The position numbers were made by a program, and so were the translations under genes. A stretch of 12,819 nucleotides of DNA from DATAQC01 sp039649175 (GTDB lineage Bacteria; Actinomycetota; Acidimicrobiia; Acidimicrobiales; AC-14), in NCBI GenBank assembly GCA_039649175.1, contig JBBWZS010000001.1, positions 1 through 12,819 of the forward strand. Direction: 5' to 3'. Under the pieces are notes generated by a model that made no database searches, was not told where the DNA came from, and was given only the letters and a program-made list of their open reading frames with translations. Positions within the stretch are counted from its first letter, which is position 1. The number at the start of each line of letters is the position of its first letter. Below are positions 1-7,457 of this stretch, piece by piece.

Positions 1-2
1 TC

Positions 3-1874
<1,872 letters not shown>

Positions 1875-1884
1875 TGCAGCACCG

Positions 1885-2844
1885 GTGAGGTTCGGGAGGA
1901 GACCTGCCGTCGCTGTCGACCTGGCGACGACCATCGGCACCGTCTGGTTGCCTCACCCCGTCCTCACCGCCTCGGGGACGGCCGGTCACGGCACCGAGCT
2001 CGGCTCCTACTTCGACCTGGGCGCCATCGGGGCGGTGGTGGTGAAGTCGCTGTCGGCCGAGCCGTGGGCCGGGAACCCCGCGCCCCGGCTGCAGTCGACC
2101 GACGCCGGGATGTTGAACAGCGTGGGCCTGCAGAACCCCGGTGTGGAGGCGTGGATCGACGTGGAGTTGCCGGCACTGCTGGCGACCGGCGCCCGTGTCG
2201 TCGCCAGCATCTGGGGGATGACCGTCGCCGCCTACGCCAGGGCCGCCGACCTGCTGGCGGCGGCACCCGCGGAAGTGGTGGCCGTCGAGGTCAACCTCAG
2301 CTGCCCCAACCTCGAAGGGGGGCGCCACGTGTTCGCCCATTCGCCCTCGGCCACCGCCGAGGTGCTGGCCGCCACCGAGGGCTGCGGGCGCCCTCGCTGG
2401 GCAAAGCTCAGCGCCGAGGTGCCCTCGATCACCGATGTGGCCGGCGCCGCGCTGGGCGCCGGCGCCGAGGGCCTCACCCTGGTGAACACCGTGCGCGGCC
2501 TGGCCATCGACCCCGAGACCCGTCGCCCTGTCCTGGGCGCCGGCGGCGGGGGACTGTCGGGCCCGGCGCTGCGGCCTGTCGCCGTGCGGGCGGTGCACGA
2601 GTGCCGCCAGGCGTTTCCAGCCGCCGGCATCGTTGGCGTCGGCGGCGTGTCGGCCGGCGCCCACGCGGTGGAGTTGCTGATGGCCGGGGCGAACGCCGTC
2701 GAGGTGGGGACAGCCACCTTCGCCGATCCCCGGGCCACCGAGCGGGTGGGCGAGGAGCTGGCGGCGTGGTGTGTCGCCCACCATGTGGCCCGGGTGGCCG
2801 ATCTGGTTGCTACCGTCCGACCCGTGGTCACACCGCAGAGCTGA
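1885..2844 (+). CDS. pyrD: Dihydroorotate dehydrogenase, class 1 (1B-like) catalytic subunit
   Basis: Oxidises dihydroorotate to orotate with FMN, the fourth step of UMP synthesis. From GTG 1885 it is 319 residues. Class-1 signatures are clear: HPVLTASGTAGHG near the N-terminus, a substrate/FMN-binding Lys in VVVKSLSAEP, MLNSVGLQNPG (about 75-85), EVNLSCPN with the class-1 catalytic Cys at about 140, NTVRGLAID, and the FMN phosphate site GVGGVSAGAHAVELLMAGA. The AGMLN-GLQNPG pattern resembles class 1B, which normally works with the iron-sulfur/FAD subunit PyrK, yet pyrK is not in the usual slot beside it. The start is uncertain. GTG 1885 is the only standard start codon before the conserved core but has no Shine-Dalgarno sequence, whereas a strong GGGAGGAG at 1894-1901 lies downstream of it and points to GTC 1909. 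Only 10 nt separate GTG 1885 from the carB stop, so coupled translation is likely. Confidence 0.93.
   Translation: MRFGRRPAVAVDLATTIGTVWLPHPVLTASGTAGHGTELGSYFDLGAIGAVVVKSLSAEPWAGNPAPRLQSTDAGMLNSVGLQNPGVEAWIDVELPALLATGARVVASIWGMTVAAYARAADLLAAAPAEVVAVEVNLSCPNLEGGRHVFAHSPSATAEVLAATEGCGRPRWAKLSAEVPSITDVAGAALGAGAEGLTLVNTVRGLAIDPETRRPVLGAGGGGLSGPALRPVAVRAVHECRQAFPAAGIVGVGGVSAGAHAVELLMAGANAVEVGTATFADPRATERVGEELAAWCVAHHVARVADLVATVRPVVTPQS
1894..1901 (+). promoter_or_regulatory. Strong Shine-Dalgarno sequence inside the annotated pyrD 5' end
   Basis: GGGAGGAG is a near-perfect anti-16S match. It lies 7 nt before the in-frame codon GTC at 1909, from which the product would read x-A-V-D-L-A-T-T-I-G, close to where class-1 PyrD proteins usually begin. 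No ATG, GTG or TTG follows it until TTG 1948, which would delete conserved N-terminal sequence. The site therefore disagrees with the formal GTG 1885 start. Confidence 0.5.
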
Positions 2845-2883
2845 TGGTCCCGACCTTGACGACGAGCGAAAAGAGACGTGTGC

Positions 2884-3573
2884 ATGGAGGTGCGTGACCG
2901 GCTGGCGCTGGCTCTCGACGTCGACGACCTGGTTGTCGCCCTGCGACTGGCCCGGCGCCTGCAACCGTGGTTCGGTGTGGTCAAGGTGGGCCTCGAGCTG
3001 TTCGCCGCCGCCGGGCCCGACGCGGTGGCCTCGATGGTCAACAACGACTTCAAGGTCTTCCTCGACCTGAAGATGCACGACATCCCGACCACGGTGCGCA
3101 AGGCGGCTCGGGTGGTCGGCGCCTACGGGGCCACCTATCTGACATTGCACGCCTTTGGCGGCTCGGTGATGTTGCGCGCCGGCGTCGACGGGTTGGCTGA
3201 AGGGGCAGCGGCGGCGGGGTTGCCGTCGCCGTTGGCCGTCGCCGTCACCATCCTCACCAGTGACTCGGGCGCGCCGGCCCACATCCTGGGCCGGCGGGTG
3301 AGCACGGCTGTCGAGGGAGGATGCGGCGGCATCGTGTGCGCGGCGACCGACGTGCGCGAGGCCAAGGAGCTGGCGCCGCGGATGATCGCGGTGGTGCCCG
3401 GGATCCGTCTGGCCCAGGCCGAGCACCACGATCAGGCCCGGGCCGCCACACCCCGGGAAGCCGTCGCCGCGGGGGCCGACTTGCTCGTCGTGGGCCGCAC
3501 CGTCACCGACGCCGACGACCCCGAGGCGGCGGCCATCGCCCTCACCGAGGCGGTGGCGGCAGCGTCCTCCTGA
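2884..3573 (+). CDS. pyrF: Orotidine-5'-phosphate decarboxylase, type 1
   Basis: Decarboxylates OMP to UMP, the last step of de novo UMP synthesis; it is a cytoplasmic TIM-barrel enzyme. From ATG 2884 it is 229 residues, the usual length for the short type-1 family. Seen: LALDVDD (substrate Asp at 12), VVKVGLEL, the catalytic tetrad loop DLKMHDIP (Asp61, Lys63, Asp66), VVPGIRL (about 170-176) and the phosphate-binding VVGRTVTDADDP. An in-frame GTG at 2878 is the alternative start. ATG 2884 is preferred because the purine-rich AAGAGA at 2871-2876 is 7 nt upstream. It lies 39 nt after pyrD in the same direction and probably ends the pyrimidine operon. Confidence 0.96.
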   Translation: MEVRDRLALALDVDDLVVALRLARRLQPWFGVVKVGLELFAAAGPDAVASMVNNDFKVFLDLKMHDIPTTVRKAARVVGAYGATYLTLHAFGGSVMLRAGVDGLAEGAAAAGLPSPLAVAVTILTSDSGAPAHILGRRVSTAVEGGCGGIVCAATDVREAKELAPRMIAVVPGIRLAQAEHHDQARAATPREAVAAGADLLVVGRTVTDADDPEAAAIALTEAVAAASS

Positions 3574-3576
3574 CCC

Positions 3577-3597
3577 GCCTCGGGAGGCCGGCGCCGG
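3577..3597 (+). terminator. Weak hairpins after pyrF, possible terminator
   Basis: Just after the pyrF stop, GCCT-CGGG-AGGC (3577-3588) can fold, and the palindrome CCGGCGCCGG (3588-3597) follows. There is no T run, so this is not a classical intrinsic terminator. It is suggested mainly because a separate promoter for mihF appears to start about 20 bases further on. Confidence 0.25.
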
Positions 3598-3614
3598 GCG
3601 GTCGATCGCCCCGG

Positions 3615-3648
3615 TTGCGTCGCGACCCGGCGCGCTATGGTGCCCGGC
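3615..3648 (+). promoter_or_regulatory. Probable leaderless promoter of mihF
   Basis: A TATGGT box (3636-3641, pattern TANNNT) ends exactly 7 nt before ATG 3649, so transcription would start at or next to the ATG. A possible -35 element TTGCGT is at 3615-3620, with a 15-nt spacer that is slightly short. No Shine-Dalgarno precedes the ATG. Leaderless mRNAs with this geometry are common in actinobacteria. Confidence 0.5.
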
Positions 3649-3969
3649 ATGCCTCTGCCTCCGGAGCTCTCCCCCGACGCTCGTCAGGCCGCACTCGAGA
3701 AGGCGGGAGCTGCCCGCCGCCAGCGCGCCGAGCTGAAAGAAATGCTCAAGATGGGGTCGACGACCCTCAACGAGTTGCTGGTTCAGGCCGACGGCGACGA
3801 GGTCGTGGGGAAGATGAAGGTGGTCTCGGTGCTCGAGTCCCTCCCCGGCGTGGGCAAGGTGCGGGCCCGCCGGCTCATGGAGGAGCTCAAGATCAGTGAC
3901 TCGCGCCGGGTGCGGGGCCTCGGGGCCCAACAGCGCGAGGCGCTGAAGAAGCAGTTCCCCTCGCCCTGA
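3649..3969 (+). CDS. mihF: Actinobacterial integration host factor (MihF family)
   Basis: A small basic nucleoid-associated DNA-binding protein of the actinobacterial mIHF type, unrelated in fold to the HU-like IHF of E. coli. In mycobacteria it is essential and assists phage L5 integration. From ATG 3649 it is 106 residues, the family length. Seen: a helical N-terminus (LSPDARQAALEKAGAARRQR), GSTTLNELL, then DEVVGKMKVVSVLESLPGVGKVRA containing the helix-two-turn-helix-like DNA-contact motif, and RRVRGLG near the C-terminus. An in-frame ATG at 3637 would overlap the -10 box and is not preferred. It leads the block gmk-rpoZ-coaBC-metK, as in mycobacteria. Its TGA (3967-3969) overlaps the proposed CTG start of gmk. 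Confidence 0.94.
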   Translation: MPLPPELSPDARQAALEKAGAARRQRAELKEMLKMGSTTLNELLVQADGDEVVGKMKVVSVLESLPGVGKVRARRLMEELKISDSRRVRGLGAQQREALKKQFPSP

Positions 3970-4547
3970 GCGTTCCCCCACCCTCGCCGCTGCTGTTCGT
4001 CATCGTCGGGCCCTCGGGCGTCGGCAAGGGGTCGATCGCCGCCGCGATGATCGCGGGCACGCCCGGCCTGTGGCTGAGCCGATCGTGGACCACCCGTCCG
4101 CGCCGGCCGGGCGAGGCGGCCGACGCCTATCACTTCGTCGACGACCAGGCCTTCACCCGCCAGGCCGAATCGGGTGGCTTCTTCGAGTACGCCCAGGTCT
4201 TCGACCACCGCTACGGCACCCCCGTGCCCCAGCCACCGCCCGGCCACGACGTCGTCCTGGAGATCGACGTGCAGGGCGCCGCCCAGGTGAGGTCCCGGCG
4301 GCCCGACGCCGTCATCATCCTGGTCGTGGCCCCCTCCCGGAAGGTCCAGGCCGACCGCCTGCGCGGCCGCGGGGAGAGCGAGGCCACCGTGGCCCGCCGG
4401 TTGGCCGAGGCCGAGCGCGAGGAGGCCGAGGGGAGGGCCCTGGCCGATCACGTGGTGGTCAACGACGACCTCTCCCGGGCGACTGCGGAGGTCACTGCTA
4501 TCGTGGAGGACCGCCGTTCGAAGCGCGACCAGGCCCCGTCGGCCTGA
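3966..4547 (+). CDS. gmk: Guanylate kinase with apparent non-standard start codon
   Basis: Phosphorylates GMP to GDP with ATP in the cytoplasm. Seen: P-loop GPSGVGKGS (4008-4034), the GMP-binding segment SWTTRPRRPGE followed by DAYHFV, FFEYAQ and YGTP, the EIDVQGA strand, and the lid RLRGRGESEATVARRL. The first in-frame ATG (4047) lies after the P-loop and so cannot be the start of a working enzyme. Back to the in-frame TGA at 3897 there is no ATG, GTG or TTG. CTG 3966 overlaps the mihF stop as CTGA and gives 193 residues, a normal length; CTG 3990 or 3993 are alternatives. The segment between YGTP and EIDVQGA looks a few residues shorter than usual, and a Trp sits where the usual S-x-T-T-R motif has a small residue. 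Function is secure; the 5' boundary is inferred. Confidence 0.92.
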   Translation: MSVPPPSPLLFVIVGPSGVGKGSIAAAMIAGTPGLWLSRSWTTRPRRPGEAADAYHFVDDQAFTRQAESGGFFEYAQVFDHRYGTPVPQPPPGHDVVLEIDVQGAAQVRSRRPDAVIILVVAPSRKVQADRLRGRGESEATVARRLAEAEREEAEGRALADHVVVNDDLSRATAEVTAIVEDRRSKRDQAPSA

Positions 4548-4593
4548 TCGGTCCCACGGCCCACCGCCCCCAACGTTCACCCGGAGATGCCCG

Positions 4594-4878
4594 ATGGCCG
4601 AGCGCGCCACCATGATCTACCCCTCGATCGAGGACCTGCTCGCCCAGGTCGACTCCAAGTTCAGCCTGGTCACGCTGGCGGCCAAGCGCGGTCGCCAGAT
4701 CAACTCCTACTTCAGCCAGTTGGGCGAGGGCCTGGGGTCGATCGTGCCCCCCCAGGTGGCGTCAGTGTCGCGCAAGCCGTTGTCGATCGCCCTCGAGGAG
4801 ATCGTGGCCGGCAAGGTCACCTACACGCGACGCAAGATGACCGAGGACGGCAAGGACGCCGAGGACGGCACGGAGTAG
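4594..4878 (+). CDS. rpoZ: RNA polymerase omega subunit
   Basis: The small omega subunit helps fold and retain beta' in RNA polymerase. The product is 94 residues. The region SIEDLLAQVDSKFSLVTLAAKRGRQINSYF contains the typical omega core in which the KRARQI-like helix contacts beta' (here KRGRQI), and KPLSIALEEIVAGKV is the second conserved helix. ATG 4594 is supported by GGAGA at 4583-4587 with a 6-nt spacer; ATG 4612 is an internal alternative. The acidic C-terminal tail (TEDGKDAEDGTE) is variable in the family. It lies between gmk and coaBC, the usual actinobacterial position. Confidence 0.95.
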   Translation: MAERATMIYPSIEDLLAQVDSKFSLVTLAAKRGRQINSYFSQLGEGLGSIVPPQVASVSRKPLSIALEEIVAGKVTYTRRKMTEDGKDAEDGTE

Positions 4879-4879
4879 G

Positions 4880-4905
4880 TCGCCTCTCCCGGCGGAGCGA
4901 GGCGA
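4880..4905 (+). terminator. Strong hairpin immediately after the rpoZ stop
   Basis: TCGCCTC (4880-4886) pairs with GAGGCGA (4899-4905). Inside it, TCC (4887-4889) pairs with GGA (4894-4896) around the loop CGGC, leaving a 2-nt GC bulge, so the stem has about 10 base pairs. It begins 2 nt after the rpoZ stop codon and ends 19 nt before coaBC. There is no T run. It could be a partial terminator, an mRNA-stability element or a translational spacer between the two cistrons. Confidence 0.4.
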
Positions 4906-4924
4906 TGGACGGGGCCGGACGACC

Positions 4925-6235
4925 ATGGTGATCGAAGCGATGGACACGACCGGGCCACGGCCCCCTCGCGTGGTGCTCGGCGTGTGCGGCGGCATCGCCG
5001 CCTACAAGGCGGTCGAGGTGTGCCGCCGGCTCGTCGATGCCGGGGCCCACGTGACGCCCGTCCTCACCCACGACGCCACGCGCTTCGTCGGCGCCGTCAC
5101 CTTTTCGGCGCTGGCGTCCGAGCCTGCGCAGACCTCCCTCTGGGACGCCGACCACCCGATTCCCCATGTCCGCCTCGGTCGTGACGCCGACGTGATCGTG
5201 GTGGCCCCCGCCACCGCCCGGTTGCTCGGCAGCTACGCCGCCGGCATCTCCGGCGACCTGCTGACGGCGACCCTGCTGGCGACACGGGCGCCGGTGGTGG
5301 TGTGCCCGGCCATGCACGCCGAGATGTGGGAGCACGCCGCCGTCCGCCACAACGTGGCCGTGCTGCGAGACCGGGGTGTCCGGGTGGTGGAGCCGACCGC
5401 GGGCCGCCTGGCCGGTGGCGACGAGGGACCCGGCCGCCTGGCCGACCCCGCCGACATCGTGGCCGTCGTCGAGGCGGTGCTGAAGACCGCCCACGACCTG
5501 GCCGGGCGTCGGGTGGTGGTCACCGCCGGGGGCACGCGCGAGCCGATCGACGCCGTGCGCTTCATCGGCAACCGCTCGTCGGGCAAGCAGGGCCACGCCG
5601 TCGCCGCCGAGGCTGCCGCCCGGGGCGCGCGCGTCACCCTCGTCACCGCCTCCGACCTGCCGGCACCCCATGGTGTCGAGGTGGTGCCCGTCCGCACCGC
5701 CGCCGAGATGGAGCAGGCGGTGGTGGCGTGCAGCGCCGACGCCGACGCCGTCATCATGGCCGCCGCCGTCGCCGACTTCCGCCCGAGCGGGCACGCCGCC
5801 ACCAAGCTCTCCAAGGCCGACGGGGTGCCCGAGCTCGTCCTCGAGGCCACTCCCGACATCCTGGCCGGCCTCGCTCGTGCCCGCCGGCCCGGCCAGGTGC
5901 TGGTCGGCTTCGCAGCCGAGACCGGCGACGTCGGGACCCGGGCCCGGGCCAAGCTGGCAGCCAAGGGCGTCGATGTCGTCGTCGGCAACGACGTGTCGGC
6001 GGCCGACGCCGGCTTCGACCACGACACCAACCGGGCCGTCATCGTCGAGGCCGACGGCACCACGACCGACGTGCCCCTGGTCGACAAGCGGGTGCTGGCC
6101 TCGGTGGTGCTCGACGTCGTCTCCCGCCACCTCGACGCCGGCGCCGCACCGGTTACCGCCCGCACTGACAGCGCAACCGACAGCCCCACTCAACCGACCG
6201 GCCTGCGGGCCTCGACGCGTAGGAGCACACCGTGA
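4925..6235 (+). CDS. coaBC: Bifunctional phosphopantothenoylcysteine decarboxylase/phosphopantothenate-cysteine ligase
   Basis: Two steps of CoA synthesis: the CoaB half joins 4'-phosphopantothenate to cysteine using CTP, and the FMN-dependent CoaC half decarboxylates the product to 4'-phosphopantetheine. The product is 436 residues. The N-terminal flavoprotein domain has GVCGGIAAYKAVEV, catalytic His81 in PHVRLGRDADV, PATARLLGSYAAGISGDLLT and PAMHAEMW (128-135), where the classical Asn of PxMNxxMW is His, a form I recall from mycobacterial CoaBC. The CoaB domain starts near residue 190: VTAGGTREPID, RFIGNRSSGKQG, MAAAVADFRP (278-287), GFAAET and VVGNDVS. Start ATG 4925 is likely; ATG 4940 is possible. 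Its TGA (6233-6235) overlaps the metK GTG by 4 nt, so the two are probably translationally coupled. Confidence 0.96.
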   Translation: MVIEAMDTTGPRPPRVVLGVCGGIAAYKAVEVCRRLVDAGAHVTPVLTHDATRFVGAVTFSALASEPAQTSLWDADHPIPHVRLGRDADVIVVAPATARLLGSYAAGISGDLLTATLLATRAPVVVCPAMHAEMWEHAAVRHNVAVLRDRGVRVVEPTAGRLAGGDEGPGRLADPADIVAVVEAVLKTAHDLAGRRVVVTAGGTREPIDAVRFIGNRSSGKQGHAVAAEAAARGARVTLVTASDLPAPHGVEVVPVRTAAEMEQAVVACSADADAVIMAAAVADFRPSGHAATKLSKADGVPELVLEATPDILAGLARARRPGQVLVGFAAETGDVGTRARAKLAAKGVDVVVGNDVSAADAGFDHDTNRAVIVEADGTTTDVPLVDKRVLASVVLDVVSRHLDAGAAPVTARTDSATDSPTQPTGLRASTRRSTP

Positions 6236-7428
6236 CCACCTGGACCTTCACCTCGGAGTCCGTCACCGAGGGCCACCCCGACAAGATGGCCGACCAGATC
6301 TCCGACGCCGTCCTCGACGCCATCCTCGCCGAAGACCCCCAGGGGCGGGTGGCGTGCGAGACCCTGTTGACCACCGGCCTGGTGGTGGTCGCCGGGGAGA
6401 TCACCACCTCGGCGTACGTCGACATCCCCAAGCTGGTGCGCTCCACCATCTGTGACATCGGCTACGACCGCGAGTCCTACGGCTTCGACGGCAACACCTG
6501 CGGGGTCATCACCGCCATCGACGAGCAGTCACCCAACATCGGCCAGGGCGTGAGCACGGCCTACGAGGTGCGCAAGGGCCACAGCGGTGAGGACGTCCTC
6601 AACGCCCAGGGCGCCGGCGACCAGGGGATGATGTTCGGCTACGCCTGCGACGAGACCCCCGATCTCATGCCGCTGCCCATCTGGCTCGCCCACCGGCTGG
6701 CCCAGCGCCTGTCGGAGGTGCGCAAGGCCGGCGTCATGCCCTACCTCCGGCCCGACGGAAAGACCCAGGTCACCGTGGAGTACCGCGATGGGCGTCCGGT
6801 GGCGCTCAAGAACGTGCTCATCTCCTCCCAGCACAAGCCCGGTCTCGACGTCGAGACCCTGCTCAAGCCCGACCTGCGCGAGCACGTGATCCATCCCCTC
6901 CTGCCCGCTGAGCTGGCCGACGACGACTACGAGCTGCTGGCCAACCCCACCGGCAAGTTCGAGCTGGGTGGCCCCCACGCCGACACCGGTCTCACCGGCC
7001 GCAAGATCATCGTCGACACCTACGGCGGGGCCGCTCGCCACGGGGGCGGGGCGTTCTCGGGCAAGGACCCGTCCAAGGTCGACCGCTCGGCGGCCTACGC
7101 CGCCCGCTGGGTGGCCAAGCACGTGGTCGCCTCGGGCGCCGCCCGGCGCTGCGAGATCCAGGTCGCCTACGCCATTGGTGTGGCCCGGCCGGTGTCCATC
7201 ATGGTCGAGACCTTCGGCACCGAGACGGTCGACCCCCGGCGAATCGAGTCCATGATCAACGAGGTCTTCGACCTGCGACCCGCCGCCATCATCCGCGACC
7301 TCGATCTGCGCCAGCCCATCTTCCGGCGCACCGCCGCCTACGGTCACTTCGGCCGGTCCGACAAGGAGTTCTCCTGGGAGCACCTGACCCGCCTCGACGA
7401 CGTCAAGCGAGCTCTCGACCTGACGTAG
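6232..7428 (+). CDS. metK: S-adenosylmethionine synthase
   Basis: Makes S-adenosylmethionine from methionine and ATP, releasing phosphate and pyrophosphate; a cytoplasmic tetramer. The product is 398 residues, the family length. Seen: SESVTEGHPDK (8-18), the ATP-binding GAGDQGMMFGYA (127-138), and the signature GGGAFSGKDPSKVDRSAAY (271-289) with its potassium/phosphate-binding residues. The GTG start at 6232 has AGGAG at 6221-6225 with a 6-nt spacer and overlaps the coaBC stop as GTGA. The gene has no leader of its own and no room for a SAM riboswitch, so control by SAM at this site is not indicated; it should follow coaBC transcription. Confidence 0.98.
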   Translation: MTTWTFTSESVTEGHPDKMADQISDAVLDAILAEDPQGRVACETLLTTGLVVVAGEITTSAYVDIPKLVRSTICDIGYDRESYGFDGNTCGVITAIDEQSPNIGQGVSTAYEVRKGHSGEDVLNAQGAGDQGMMFGYACDETPDLMPLPIWLAHRLAQRLSEVRKAGVMPYLRPDGKTQVTVEYRDGRPVALKNVLISSQHKPGLDVETLLKPDLREHVIHPLLPAELADDDYELLANPTGKFELGGPHADTGLTGRKIIVDTYGGAARHGGGAFSGKDPSKVDRSAAYAARWVAKHVVASGAARRCEIQVAYAIGVARPVSIMVETFGTETVDPRRIESMINEVFDLRPAAIIRDLDLRQPIFRRTAAYGHFGRSDKEFSWEHLTRLDDVKRALDLT

Positions 7429-7457
7429 GCCGGCCCGCCGGGGACAACATCGCCAAG

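Noticed and set aside
4047..4547. gmk annotated from the first ATG at 4047
   Set aside because: This would remove the P-loop GPSGVGKGS that is clearly encoded in the same frame immediately upstream.
4817..6193. 458-codon minus-strand frame opposite coaBC
   Set aside because: It mirrors the coaBC reading frame in very GC-rich DNA, is Gly/His/Asp-rich, and matches no family I recognise.
6153..6240. Possible SAM riboswitch upstream of metK
   Set aside because: coaBC coding sequence runs into the metK GTG with a 4-nt overlap, leaving no untranslated leader for an aptamer.
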